Positions 36,119-45,297 of a stretch of 64,000 bases of DNA are shown piece by piece (within the stretch, counting starts at the first letter, position 1; each line of letters opens with the position of its first letter). Under the pieces are notes generated by a model. It saw only the letters and a program-made list of their open reading frames with translations, was not told the origin of the DNA and searched no databases. The stretch comes from Chitinophagaceae bacterium (GTDB taxonomy: Bacteria; Bacteroidota; Bacteroidia; Chitinophagales; Chitinophagaceae), in the NCBI GenBank assembly GCA_019638625.1, contig JAHBTK010000006.1, positions 310,001 through 374,000 of the forward strand. Direction: 5' to 3'. The position numbers were made by a program, and so were the translations under genes.

Positions 36119-37123
36119 ATGAATACAGCAACCCATTACAAACTATTTCACTTCATTCCGTGGACACGGAAGAAGATATACAAAATGCTCCTGCTGAGCG
36201 TTATACCGACTGCATTATTCTATTTTTTCGGCTGGAACTGGCTTGCCATTCCCTGGGTTCCGGTGGCCTTGATTGGTACAGCTACTGCTTTTATTTCGGG
36301 ATTTAAAAATACACAAACCTACAACCGAACCTGGGAAGCAAGGCAGATCTATGGAGCGATCATCAACAGCAGCCGGACTTTTGGAATAATGACTAAAGAC
36401 TTCGTCCGTACTGACAAACACGAACTGCATAAAGAAATCATTTACCGTCATTTTGCATGGCTTACTGCACTGCGTTTTCAACTTCGTGAAACCAAAAGCT
36501 GGGAAAATATAAAAGCCAAAAGCTACAACCGGGAATATCTGAAATACTACCAGGTTCCGGAATGGGAAAGCAGTCTGGACGAAGAACTAAAACCGTTTCT
36601 TTCCGAAAAGGAAAGACTATACATTCTTTCCACCAAAAACAGGGCAACACAAATCATAGCCCGACAATCAGAGCAATTAAAAGAACTTAACCAACAAGGC
36701 ATCATTGCAGATTATAACTATGTGGCATTGGAAAATCAGTTGAAAGACCTGTACGACCAACAGGGAAAATGCGAACGCATCAAGAACTTTCCCTATCCAC
36801 GTCAATTTTCAAGCATTAATTTATATTTTACGAACCTGCTTTGCTTTTTAATTCCCCTGGGATTTATTGGCGAATTATCGAAACATACCGAAAAAATGGG
36901 CGATTGGTTTATATGGCTCGCTATCCCCTTGAGTATTTTGGTAGGTTGGATATTCCTGGTTTTGGAACAAATTGGAGAAAGCACCGAAAATCCTTTTGAA
37001 GGCAATGCCAATGACATTCCCATAACCCAAATCAGCCGCAATATAGAAATTGATTTAAGGGAAATGCTTGGCGAAAAAGAGTTGCCTCCTGCGATACAGC
37101 CACAGAATAATATCTTAATGTAA
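36119..37123 (+). CDS. Bestrophin-family anion channel
   Basis: A 334-residue membrane protein of the bestrophin family. Family hallmarks are the N-terminal helix pair (LLLSVIPTALFYFFGWNWL, VALIGTATAFISGFKNTQTYNRTWEAR), a helical cytoplasmic middle, a second helix pair (YFTNLLCFLIPLGFIG, WLAIPLSILVGWIFLVLEQIGE) and the signature ENPFEGNANDIPITQI. Bacterial members form pentameric anion or cation channels; some eukaryotic ones carry bicarbonate. The downstream neighbour is an LCIB-type carbonic anhydrase homologue 62 bp away, which makes a bicarbonate-related role plausible here. Base composition is more A/T-rich than the metabolic genes at 25-31 kb, hinting at transfer. Confidence 0.92.
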   Translation: MNTATHYKLFHFIPWTRKKIYKMLLLSVIPTALFYFFGWNWLAIPWVPVALIGTATAFISGFKNTQTYNRTWEARQIYGAIINSSRTFGIMTKDFVRTDKHELHKEIIYRHFAWLTALRFQLRETKSWENIKAKSYNREYLKYYQVPEWESSLDEELKPFLSEKERLYILSTKNRATQIIARQSEQLKELNQQGIIADYNYVALENQLKDLYDQQGKCERIKNFPYPRQFSSINLYFTNLLCFLIPLGFIGELSKHTEKMGDWFIWLAIPLSILVGWIFLVLEQIGESTENPFEGNANDIPITQISRNIEIDLREMLGEKELPPAIQPQNNILM

Positions 37124-37128
37124 TAGTA

Positions 37129-37155
37129 GCCACAGATATTATTTTTATCTGTGGC
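37129..37155. promoter_or_regulatory. Perfect hairpin between bestrophin and LCIB-type genes
   Basis: 10-bp arms GCCACAGATA / TATCTGTGGC with a 7-nt loop, in the 62-bp gap. The T-tract is on the minus-strand reading, so it is not an obvious terminator for the plus-strand genes. It could set relative expression or mRNA stability within the operon. Confidence 0.5.
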
Positions 37156-37185
37156 AAAAAATTATAGCAAAAAGAAAAAATAAAT

Positions 37186-37929
37186 ATGGGGAATCAACAT
37201 TTAGAAGTCGTAAGAAAATGGTATCCGGCAGCATTAACATCTATTGATACCGTCAATCGTCTTTTAGATACAATAGAAAAGCATTTAGGCTTAAAGCCAA
37301 ACCAATTAATGCACGCAGACAGCTTGTGTTGCGATGACGTAAATGCCATTCAATATCCGCCAAGGGCGTTGGAAATGTTAGGTCCTTTCCATTTGGGCGG
37401 TTTGAACGGATTTCCCTTTGCAGGAATAACAGGGATGAATGCCTTTGCCCACCATGTTCCCGAAGACGGAGCCGTGATTGTTTTTTATGCACCGCATATA
37501 GGCATTACCAAAGACGGTACAATAGGTGAAATCAGCCGTATCGGTCAGCGTTTTAATTCTGCCTGTTGTGGAGCAGCAAAAGGAGCTTTGGGAAAATTGG
37601 TTGACGGAAAAATAATCGACGGCAATGTGAGTTCATTGGATTTCCAGATGAATACCATTGAGCAGATTTTTCTGCATCAGAAAGAAAGAATACTGAATGC
37701 CAAAAATCAAATCTTTGAAGCCACCGAAGTTATGTACGAAGCCATTAACGACCGTATAGAAGTACTGGTAAAAGAAACACATTACCCTTGTAAGCATATT
37801 CTGCTTGTGGGAGCCATTTTTATCAATGGCGACAAAGACATGGGCTCATTCTGCCAGTACAAAAAATTTGACTGCCTGAACCTTGAAACAGGTGAAAGAA
37901 AAAGTTTGATGAACGAATATTATAGGTAA
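37186..37929 (+). CDS. LCIB-type (theta-class) carbonic anhydrase homologue
   Basis: A 247-residue protein with the motif series of the LCIB/LCIC family from algae: ADSLCCDDVNA (Cys48/Cys49, Asp50/Asp51), FHLGGLNGFPFAGITG, AFAHHVPEDG (His89/His90), YAPHIGIT, and ISRIGQRFNSACCGA (Cys127/Cys128). A Cys-His-Cys zinc site, as known for active LCIB proteins, is therefore present. No signal peptide is seen, so it is cytoplasmic. Active members interconvert CO2 and bicarbonate, though some members are inactive. It follows a bestrophin channel gene and precedes a small lipoprotein gene by 14 bp. Family assignment is from remembered motifs and rated high; activity is inferred. Confidence 0.85.
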   Translation: MGNQHLEVVRKWYPAALTSIDTVNRLLDTIEKHLGLKPNQLMHADSLCCDDVNAIQYPPRALEMLGPFHLGGLNGFPFAGITGMNAFAHHVPEDGAVIVFYAPHIGITKDGTIGEISRIGQRFNSACCGAAKGALGKLVDGKIIDGNVSSLDFQMNTIEQIFLHQKERILNAKNQIFEATEVMYEAINDRIEVLVKETHYPCKHILLVGAIFINGDKDMGSFCQYKKFDCLNLETGERKSLMNEYYR

Positions 37930-37943
37930 AACACGGCCAAAAT

Positions 37944-38378
37944 ATGAACGCGACTATCTTTTTGTTTGCATTAAGCCTTACTTTTCACGCCTGCGGACAG
38001 AACCAAACAAATCAATCTCAACTATCAGATAACAAACCTGAATTAAACAAAATGGACTTATCAAAAATCTCAAACAAGAACGTGCGGCAAGCGATCGAAG
38101 CCTTGCAGGCAAATGATAAAAAAGCCTGGTATTCTTATTTTACAGAAGATGCCATATTTACAGATGACGGAAGAACACTGAATTTCAGATCATTTTTTGA
38201 TAACGCTTTTGATAAAAAAGAAAAGTTTCTGGACATCGGAAAAATTGAAAATGAAGGGAAAGATATCTACGGGAATTTTTATGCAGGACAATGGGGAACT
38301 TTCCGCGTATTTTTCAAATTCCACCAGGATGCTGACGGAAAATTCGACAGATTGGATATAGGACAGACCTCGAAATAA
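37944..38378 (+). CDS. NTF2-like (SnoaL-type) lipoprotein
   Basis: 144 residues with a lipoprotein-type signal (hydrophobic segment then FHACGQN, Cys17). The mature part from about 45 is NTF2-like: NVRQAIEALQANDKKAWYSYFTEDAIFTDDG, then FYAGQWGTFRVFFKFHQDADGKFDRLDIGQ. NTF2-like folds bind small ligands or act as isomerases, with no function predictable here. It begins 14 bp after the LCIB-type gene and is the last gene of the apparent operon. Confidence 0.8.
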   Translation: MNATIFLFALSLTFHACGQNQTNQSQLSDNKPELNKMDLSKISNKNVRQAIEALQANDKKAWYSYFTEDAIFTDDGRTLNFRSFFDNAFDKKEKFLDIGKIENEGKDIYGNFYAGQWGTFRVFFKFHQDADGKFDRLDIGQTSK

Positions 38379-38752
38379 CGGGAAGTATAAGCCGTTCCGG
38401 GGCTTTCGGCTATGCCGGCATTCCCGGTTTCATCCACCTGGAAGCTAAAGTCCTGCTATGTAGGTATCAAAAAGGGGTTACCGGGCAAAACCGGAGATTT
38501 TATCCGGTAGACATAACTACAATGGCGACCTGCAGGTTTTAGGTTTTTCGGTCATATTCAGGTGTTTAAAATCAAAAATCTTTCGTACCTTAAGGCAACC
38601 CTTAGCTATATCAAAAGCTATTTCATAGATTAGAAGTTACCGGCAGTTCCGGAAGACGAATACAAAAGCTGATAAACAATTCAACAGATGGAGGGAGTGA
38701 TAACCTGGAATTCACTTAAAAGTAACCACAAAAATCAAACAGCAAAGCCGGT
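38379..38752. other. Intergenic region without recognised features
   Basis: 374 bp following the NTF2-like gene. No reading frame, tRNA or strong terminator was seen. Short dyads (for example GCCGTTCC...CTTTCGGC) are too weak to name. The promoter of the membrane-anchored gene at 38753 should be here. Confidence 0.4.
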
Positions 38753-39367
38753 ATGGAACTTCCTCAATCAAAAACCGAGATATTAATATGGATCATTGTA
38801 GTGATCATCATCCTGCTTTTCGGGAGAAAGGTACTCAGGAAATATTTCACAAAAGAGCAGAAACACATTGCCAAAGAAACTACTTCCGGAACTGCCAGCA
38901 AGGCGGTTACTATGCCGGCTGACCTGTTTCACATGTTACTCGACTACCGTAACAAGATAAGGGAATACGCATTTTACCTGGCAAACTTCAGAATAGTCCA
39001 TAATGATTTTTCCTCTATGCCGGAACTGCTGGATAAAAAGAAGGAATTGGTTGCATATGAACAAACATTAAGCAGGTTTTCAAATATTGACCTGGCTTTT
39101 GAGGATTATGCCATCCTCAAAAAATATAAATCACAGGCAGAAAATGCACTCCGGAGCTTTAATGAGTTTACACAAAAAAGCCTTGTAAAACTTCAAAACC
39201 TGTATGGCGAGTATAATCCCGATACACATAGTAAAGACTTTTTCTGGCTAACCAATGCAGGCCCTGTTTACAGGGAATACCTGCTTGAAAAGCTGCCATA
39301 CATAAACAAGACCTTCAAAGAGATCAATACAATTGATAATTATATTGAGGGGATAGTAGTCCATTAG
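38753..39367 (+). CDS. Membrane-anchored coiled-coil protein, unknown
   Basis: 204 residues. One N-terminal transmembrane helix (LIWIIVVIIILLFG, about 10-23) is followed by a basic stretch and a mostly helical soluble part with coiled-coil character (MPELLDKKKELVAYEQTLSRF, YKSQAENALRSFNEF). No catalytic motif or family is recognised. It is transcribed toward a minus-strand lipoprotein gene, and a weak hairpin (GAAAAGC/GCTTTTTC near 39383-39409) between them could terminate it. Confidence 0.7.
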   Translation: MELPQSKTEILIWIIVVIIILLFGRKVLRKYFTKEQKHIAKETTSGTASKAVTMPADLFHMLLDYRNKIREYAFYLANFRIVHNDFSSMPELLDKKKELVAYEQTLSRFSNIDLAFEDYAILKKYKSQAENALRSFNEFTQKSLVKLQNLYGEYNPDTHSKDFFWLTNAGPVYREYLLEKLPYINKTFKEINTIDNYIEGIVVH

Positions 39368-39489
39368 CATAAAAATTCAGGGAAAAGCCGTATTGTATGA
39401 TGTGCTTTTTCTGTTTTGCAGGTATCCTTACCTTTTCGTAGTCCGGCTTTTGCATCCCGGAAGTCGGCGGAGGGATTTGGCTTTGCCGG

Positions 39490-40095
39490 TCAGTTTTCCC
39501 GGCCCGGCATGCCGTATTTTATCAGGCTGTCCGCATATGACCTTATGCTCTTCTGTTCTTTGATAAGCCCCTCCAGGGATGTGGTATCCGGCAGCCTGTT
39601 TTGCTGGTATTGTTCTATCAGTGGAAGCGTTTTAAAAAGCTTGAGATAAATATGCAGGTCAGCGATGGCCATCCTGTTGTATTCAATCGTATCGATCAGT
39701 CGCTGGTGGGCGGCAACCAAAGACCTATAGTTTTCCAGGTGGGTCTTCATGATCTCTTTCAGCCGATCTCTTACAAGGCTATCGCTTATTGCCCCCAGGT
39801 GATTATTCGCGGAATTGTAATAAGCCCGGTTCCTGTCGCTAAACTGGGTAAACGCGGTGGTAGAATCGGCTTCCTGCTGTTTGAGTTCCTTAATATCTTC
39901 CTCCAGTCTTTTCAAGCCGGCGTCTTTATTTACCAACTCCGCATACAAACTTTCTATCAGGTCGTCATATCCTCTTTTCGAGACTATTTCCAGGGTAGAC
40001 TTTTTGTTGTCCAGCGCCTTCGGTGTGCCAGTCGATCGATCCCTGCACGAAGTCAGCCATAACAGGCAAAATGAAATAATGATTTTATGTATCAT
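39490..40095 (-). CDS. Coiled-coil lipoprotein, unknown
   Basis: 201 residues with a lipoprotein signal (IIISFCLLWLTSC, Cys17). The mature region is strongly helical with heptad-like spacing (LYAELVNKDAGLKRLEEDI, LKQQEADSTTAF, YRSLVAAHQRLIDTIEYNRMA). No known domain is recognised. It neighbours two further minus-strand lipoprotein genes (40199 and 41178) but gaps of 100 bp or more suggest separate promoters. Confidence 0.75.
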   Translation of the reverse strand: MIHKIIISFCLLWLTSCRDRSTGTPKALDNKKSTLEIVSKRGYDDLIESLYAELVNKDAGLKRLEEDIKELKQQEADSTTAFTQFSDRNRAYYNSANNHLGAISDSLVRDRLKEIMKTHLENYRSLVAAHQRLIDTIEYNRMAIADLHIYLKLFKTLPLIEQYQQNRLPDTTSLEGLIKEQKSIRSYADSLIKYGMPGREN

Positions 40096-40198
40096 ACTAT
40101 TGAAGCCGGATGATAAATCTACAAATTTTTGCTTTACAATATCCGGGCATGACTGAGTGATTGTGTTTTTTAATACATATATCTTTGGCTTTTGCCCA

Positions 40199-40897
40199 TT
40201 AGTAGTTCAGGACATATTCAGCAGTTTTATCCCTTTTTACAAATATTGAGTCTCTATATTCTTTCCGGATACCATTTTTTTCTACCGTCCAACTAATTCT
40301 TGTAGTGCTTTCAGCAATAGTTTGTACCGTCCACACCCCACATACATCCTTCCCTTTCCACGTAACTGCATCACTCACCTGAATAGTACCGCAATTTTCC
40401 CGGACAGCTTGCCCGTTAACCCAACCTTTTCCGTTATTAAACCAATTGAAATAAAAGAAATCATCATCCGAAACCGGATTCACATTTTTAAAACTGATTT
40501 TCAGGAGCCCTATAGGGCTGATCTCAAAATCTCTTAACGTTTCTCCTCGTGGAATTTCATGCATTGTTTCAAGATTAGAAGTATATGCGTTGGGGTCTGC
40601 AGGCGAAAGAAAAAAATCCAAATATTGTGCTCCATGAAATACCTTAAAGCTAACATTATAATAACCTTCATTGTCCGTTATAGCAGCTGCAACGCCTTCC
40701 CTCCGGCCATCAGTGATAATTCCCCAGCCAGAAGATGGCTTTATTGCGTCAACCGAGATTCTCACACCTGGAACAGGGGCTCCCGAAGCTGCATCCCGAA
40801 CAACCCCTTCAATGATAATACGATTACCCGCTAGCTTTTCACATGAGCACAATAGCAACAATGTACTAAGGGCCCATAATCCGTATCTGGTATTCAT
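40199..40897 (-). CDS. Lipoprotein with carboxypeptidase-regulatory-like domain
   Basis: 232 residues, lipobox LLCSC (Cys19). Residues about 28-100 form an Ig-like carboxypeptidase-regulatory-type domain (IIIEGVVRDAASGAPVPGVRISVDA, ITDNEGYYNVSFKV), the same module found at the N-terminus of SusC proteins. The second half is beta-rich with no recognised family. Probably surface or periplasmic and binding rather than catalytic. Confidence 0.8.
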   Translation of the reverse strand: MNTRYGLWALSTLLLLCSCEKLAGNRIIIEGVVRDAASGAPVPGVRISVDAIKPSSGWGIITDGRREGVAAAITDNEGYYNVSFKVFHGAQYLDFFLSPADPNAYTSNLETMHEIPRGETLRDFEISPIGLLKISFKNVNPVSDDDFFYFNWFNNGKGWVNGQAVRENCGTIQVSDAVTWKGKDVCGVWTVQTIAESTTRISWTVEKNGIRKEYRDSIFVKRDKTAEYVLNY

Positions 40898-41177
40898 CCT
40901 CCTTAGATTAATTGATATACTACTTGATTACATTCGTAACATGCATCTTTTAAAGGTCCCAATGGAAGTAATATAGTTAAAAAACCACAGTTTTATCCTA
41001 ACCTGTATCATGTAGGTTACCGGGAGCCCGGTAAAAACCATCTCTTCTACTTTCCATTCAAACACCGACAGTTTCCCCTTCCGGGTATTGTTTGCAAACC
41101 ATTACTTGAAGAAGGCGCCTGAGCGGGTTGCGCCGGGTATGGGAGTGATTGACAACGGTAGCCGCAAAACTATTGTA

Positions 41178-41672
41178 CTATTTAATGCGTACCATTTTTT
41201 CCTTTAAATCCTCCGGCATTGTATCGGGGGTATATATTCGCAAATGCGGAGAAACATATACGCTGTTCCTTTCAAGCTGCGCATCAATCACTCCATCTTC
41301 TATCTTCCACATACCTCCTGAGATAGGGTCTATAATGATCATGCCCAGCACCCCGCCGATAGCGAGGTTACCGAAATACCAGCCATTCAATCTAAAGTTT
41401 ACCGTAAACTCCTGGTCAAGATACCCGTCAGCGGATACGCTCACCGTGTACCGGGCAGGGGTAAAATACCCGGCTCCGTTCTGAAGTTTTACCTGTGCGG
41501 GTCCTTTGCCATTAAATACTTCCCGCCCTTTTTTATCTGCTATTACAATCTGAGCCTGTCTCGGTTCGGTCCGTATATACAGATTACTGGATGTTCCGCC
41601 AAGAATAGATGCACAACTGCCTGTCAGCAGCATAATAAAAAGAGCCAAAACGGTAAGCTTACTATGAAACAT
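41178..41672 (-). CDS. Small PEGA-like lipoprotein, unknown
   Basis: 164 residues with a lipoprotein signal (LLTGSCASILGG, Cys20). The mature part has a PEGA-like beta-sandwich feel (YIRTEPRQAQIVIADKKG, YTVSVSADGYLDQEFTVNF) and a glycine-rich hydrophobic loop (YFGNLAIGGVLGMIIIDP). This is the pattern of many small Bacteroidota surface lipoproteins. No function is known. Confidence 0.7.
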   Translation of the reverse strand: MFHSKLTVLALFIMLLTGSCASILGGTSSNLYIRTEPRQAQIVIADKKGREVFNGKGPAQVKLQNGAGYFTPARYTVSVSADGYLDQEFTVNFRLNGWYFGNLAIGGVLGMIIIDPISGGMWKIEDGVIDAQLERNSVYVSPHLRIYTPDTMPEDLKEKMVRIK

Positions 41673-42043
41673 TGAAGTGTTTATAATTAATAACGACCGG
41701 GTATTGCCGTTATTGTCAGTTTCCGACCTTTAATAAAGGAGTCTTTCCATTTCGCCTCTATACCTACAGGAAAACCTGTATTAGCCTCTCTGCTTTTTTA
41801 TTTTTAGTCCGGTATCTGAGCCTTTAAAAGAAGTTTTATTTGTGGTATCCGGCGATCAGACAACCTGCTGCCAATGGAAAGTGGGCTGATCAAAAAAACT
41901 ACAACTGTTTTCGTTCTGCGAAAAACAACAGTTTTATATTCCCACGCAAAGCCTCCAGGACTCGCCGGGTATGCAAAGAAAACCACCTGTAACTAATGAA
42001 ACAGAGCGTGGCAATAAAATTCCCAACAGCTGTTACCCGGTAA
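41673..42043. other. Intergenic region with one imperfect hairpin
   Basis: 371 bp between the PEGA-like lipoprotein and the APC permease. An imperfect dyad (AACTGTTTTCG with CGAAAAACAACAGTT, 41903-41933) is visible and could terminate the minus-strand permease transcript. No gene is seen; the frame 41804-41986 lacks any family feature. Confidence 0.4.
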
Positions 42044-43528
42044 TTATTTGTCCGGGTTATTCAACTTGCTGTGTTTCTTTCCGTATAAGAAATAGATGAT
42101 AAAGCCAAGTGCCAGCCAGCCGCCTAACCGCGCCCAGTTTTCCCATCCGAGTCCAAATATCATCATCCCACAGGCGAGTATGCCCAAAACAGGTAATACA
42201 GGTACCCAGGGGGTTTTGAACTGACGGGGAAGATCGGGTTCCTTTTTCCTCAATATTATTACAGCCGCGCATACCAGCATAAAGGCAAAAAGAGTTCCGA
42301 TGCTGGTCATATGTCCCACTACATCTCCGGGAACAAAAGCGGCGAATAAAGCCACGAGTATCAAAATAACAAGATTGCCCTTATATGGAGTTTTGTATTT
42401 AGGATGTATATCTGAAAATACTTTCGGTAAAAGCCCGTCCCTGCTCATTGAATAGAATACGCGGCTCTGCCCCAGCAACATTACCAGGATCACCGACGAG
42501 AACCCTGCCAGGATGGCGATGGTAATGGATTTGCTCAGCCAACCATATCCCGGCATCCCCTCCTGTATGGCAGCAACCACTGAGGCCTCTCCTCCGCGAT
42601 TCGGGTCCCTGAAAAATTCCAGGGAAGCCAGCCCGGTAAGCACATGCGCGAATAAAATATATAAAACAGTACAAATGATCAGAGAACCCAGAATACCGAA
42701 AGGCATCGCCTTTTTGGGGTCCTTGGTTTCCTGGGCTGCCGTACTCACGGCATCAAACCCGATGAAGGCAAAAAATACGGTTCCCGCAGCGCCCAGGATA
42801 CCTAAAAAACCGCCGAAACTATGACTGATACCCTGGTGGTCGATATACGTTTGAGGCGGCGGAATATAGGGATCATGATAAGCGGGATTGATAAAAGACC
42901 AGCCTAAAGCAATTACAAGCACTACAATCGCCACCTTCACAATTACAATGAGATTGTTGACAACCGCCGACTCCCGTGTACCGCGGATCAACAGAAGACT
43001 GATCGCCGTTACTATTCCAAGCGCCGGCAGGTTGATAATGCCTCTTACTCCTTCAGTTGATACCTGAAAGGGGGAGTGACACCATTCATAGGCGATAGGC
43101 GATACCCGGAATACCTCTACCAGCAGATTATTTAAATATTCACTCCAGGCAATACCTACAGTGGCGGCCCCTACTGCATATTCCAACACCAGGTCCCACC
43201 CGATTATCCACGCCAGCAGTTCCCCCATGGTAGCATAGGTATAAGTATAGGCGCTGCCGGAAATGGGGATGGAAGAAGACAGCTCTGCATAACACAACCC
43301 TGCCAGCGCACAGCCAACAGCGGCAATCAAAAAACCGATGGTTACTGCCGGGCCGGCATTCTGAGAAGCTGCCGCCGCGGTTCTCACAAATAAACCCGCG
43401 CCAATGATCGCCCCTATTCCCAAGGCTACCAACCCCCAGGACCCGAGCGTTCTTTTCAATGAATTTTCTCCGGTACCTTTTGCCTCTTCTAAAAGGACAT
43501 TGATCGGCTTTTTAACAAATAAACTCAT
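42044..43528 (-). CDS. APC-family amino-acid permease
   Basis: A 494-residue integral membrane protein with about 12 helices. The family signature is near the N-terminus (LGIGAIIGAGLFVRTA, about 36-51), followed by CYAELSSSIPISGSAYTYTYAT and, later, FFAFIGFDAVSTAAQETKDPKKAMP, which is typical of the cationic amino-acid type of the APC superfamily. It imports an amino acid by proton symport or exchange. The exact substrate is not visible. It stands alone, facing the divergent symporter gene at 43681. Confidence 0.93.
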   Translation of the reverse strand: MSLFVKKPINVLLEEAKGTGENSLKRTLGSWGLVALGIGAIIGAGLFVRTAAAASQNAGPAVTIGFLIAAVGCALAGLCYAELSSSIPISGSAYTYTYATMGELLAWIIGWDLVLEYAVGAATVGIAWSEYLNNLLVEVFRVSPIAYEWCHSPFQVSTEGVRGIINLPALGIVTAISLLLIRGTRESAVVNNLIVIVKVAIVVLVIALGWSFINPAYHDPYIPPPQTYIDHQGISHSFGGFLGILGAAGTVFFAFIGFDAVSTAAQETKDPKKAMPFGILGSLIICTVLYILFAHVLTGLASLEFFRDPNRGGEASVVAAIQEGMPGYGWLSKSITIAILAGFSSVILVMLLGQSRVFYSMSRDGLLPKVFSDIHPKYKTPYKGNLVILILVALFAAFVPGDVVGHMTSIGTLFAFMLVCAAVIILRKKEPDLPRQFKTPWVPVLPVLGILACGMMIFGLGWENWARLGGWLALGFIIYFLYGKKHSKLNNPDK

Positions 43529-43680
43529 AAAGCTTGTAAATATTTGGTGTTAGTTCTTGACCTACAAGGTTTGAAAGTAAGGATTTCTATGGAAAATGAA
43601 AGATTTCTTTAATTATTTTATAACATTACCCATAGAAAACTGTATTTGAAATTTTATTAACAGAGAAGTTTCTTTTAGTT

Positions 43681-45180
43681 TTGAAACCTTTCACCAGCTT
43701 ACTGTATATGAATAGAAAAAAAGCCGGGGTTCTTTCCTTTGTACTGTTTACTGTTATTGCTATCCTCCATTTTATTGATGCCAGGGGCTGGGTGGCTATT
43801 CCGGAAAAAGTGCTGTTTGTCAGCAGATGGGTTTTCATCCTCTCACTGGTTGTTTTTGCTTTTTATAAAAGGTCGCTTACCACCTGGATATTGGTGGCAA
43901 TGGCCATAGGTATTGAGATAGGGCTGGATTTCAGGGAGTTTTCGCAACAACTGCAGTTCCTGAGCAAAATATTCCTGAGGCTGGTAAAAACCATTGTTGC
44001 ACCCTTATTGTTCTCGACGCTTGTAGTGGGCATTGCCAGTCATTCCAACCTGAAGCAGGTCGGCCGCATGGGCTGGAAGTCCCTGGTATATTTTGAGATA
44101 GTGACAACGCTGGCGCTTGTTATTGGTATACTTTTTATCAATATAACCAAAGCCGGTGAGGGTATACAGGTTCCGGAAAGCCTGTTGAAAGAAGTGCCCA
44201 AGTCGAACACCAAACAAATGCAGGAGCAAATGCTGTCCATACTCGACAGCGCCAACATAGCCTACCCGTCGGACTTGTTGGGCCGGTTGCCCGACGAGTC
44301 CGGGAAAAAATGGGACGATCATATTATCGACATTTTTCCGGAAAATATTATCAAATCCATCTATGAAGGCAATGTATTGCCTATAGTAGTATTCAGCCTC
44401 ATATTCGGCATTTCGCTGGCGATGCTGAGTGAACAGAAGAAAAAACCACTGCTTGAGTTTACGGAAAGCCTGAGTGAAACCATGTTCCGGTTTACCCATA
44501 TCATCATGTATTTTGCTCCGTTCGGTGTGGGCGCGGCCATAGCCGTCACGGTGGGTCACCTCGGTATAGACATATTAAAGAACCTGTTCCTGCTGCTCAT
44601 TACTTTATATCTTGCGCTTATTACGTTTATTGTTGTAGTGCTGGTACCCATAGCATTGTTTGTGGCCAAAATTCCCCTGAAGAAATTTATAGAAGCCATC
44701 AAGGAGCCTGCCTCTATTGCTTTTGCAACCACCAGTTCAGATTCAGCCCTGCCCAGTGCACTGGAAAATATGGAAAGATTTGGCGTGCCCCGGAAAATCG
44801 TTTCTTTTGTAATACCCACGGGGTATACTTTCAACCTGGACGGTACCACGCTTTATCTTTCACTGGCATCGGTTTTTGTGGCCCAGGCCGCAGGTATCGA
44901 CCTTTCCATCGGCGAACAATTTATGATCGGTCTTTCGCTGATGCTTACCAGCAAAGGAGTAGCTGCGGTGCCACGGGCATCACTGGTAATACTTATAGCC
45001 ACCGCCTCCACTTTCAATTTCCCCCTATGGCCCATCATGGCTATTTACGGGATTGACGAGTTGATGGATATGGCCAGGACCTCGGTAAATATTATCGGTA
45101 ATACCCTTGCCAGTTGTGTAATAGCCCGTTCCGAAGGGGAGTTTGACGATGCCAAAGCACAGGCGTTTACCGCAGATTAA
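43681..45180 (+). CDS. Dicarboxylate/amino acid:cation symporter (DAACS)
   Basis: A 499-residue symporter of the glutamate/C4-dicarboxylate family. The core includes LVKTIVAPLLFSTLVVGIASH, the serine-rich re-entrant loop ATTSSDSALPSALENM, and the signature GYTFNLDGTTLYLSLASVF followed by LMLTSKGVAAVPRAS. The N-terminus has an extra pair of helices (VLSFVLFTVIAILHFID, WVFILSLVVFAFYK) and a long loop (about 165-220) compared with short bacterial members. The reading frame opens with TTG or a nearby alternative; the first codon is uncertain. It imports acidic amino acids or dicarboxylates with Na+ or H+. Confidence 0.92.
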   Translation: MKPFTSLLYMNRKKAGVLSFVLFTVIAILHFIDARGWVAIPEKVLFVSRWVFILSLVVFAFYKRSLTTWILVAMAIGIEIGLDFREFSQQLQFLSKIFLRLVKTIVAPLLFSTLVVGIASHSNLKQVGRMGWKSLVYFEIVTTLALVIGILFINITKAGEGIQVPESLLKEVPKSNTKQMQEQMLSILDSANIAYPSDLLGRLPDESGKKWDDHIIDIFPENIIKSIYEGNVLPIVVFSLIFGISLAMLSEQKKKPLLEFTESLSETMFRFTHIIMYFAPFGVGAAIAVTVGHLGIDILKNLFLLLITLYLALITFIVVVLVPIALFVAKIPLKKFIEAIKEPASIAFATTSSDSALPSALENMERFGVPRKIVSFVIPTGYTFNLDGTTLYLSLASVFVAQAAGIDLSIGEQFMIGLSLMLTSKGVAAVPRASLVILIATASTFNFPLWPIMAIYGIDELMDMARTSVNIIGNTLASCVIARSEGEFDDAKAQAFTAD

Positions 45181-45297
45181 CCCCTATAAACCACTGATTT
45201 CGTGCAATTTGATAATAAATTGTAGAAACAGGTTAAAACTCGTTGCTTATTGACAAGGAAGTTGCATTTTTGCGGCAAAGTAGAAAAAAAACATTCA

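Noticed and set aside
41804..41986. 60-residue frame on the minus strand
   Set aside because: It lies in an intergenic hairpin region and shows no conserved pattern or plausible start.
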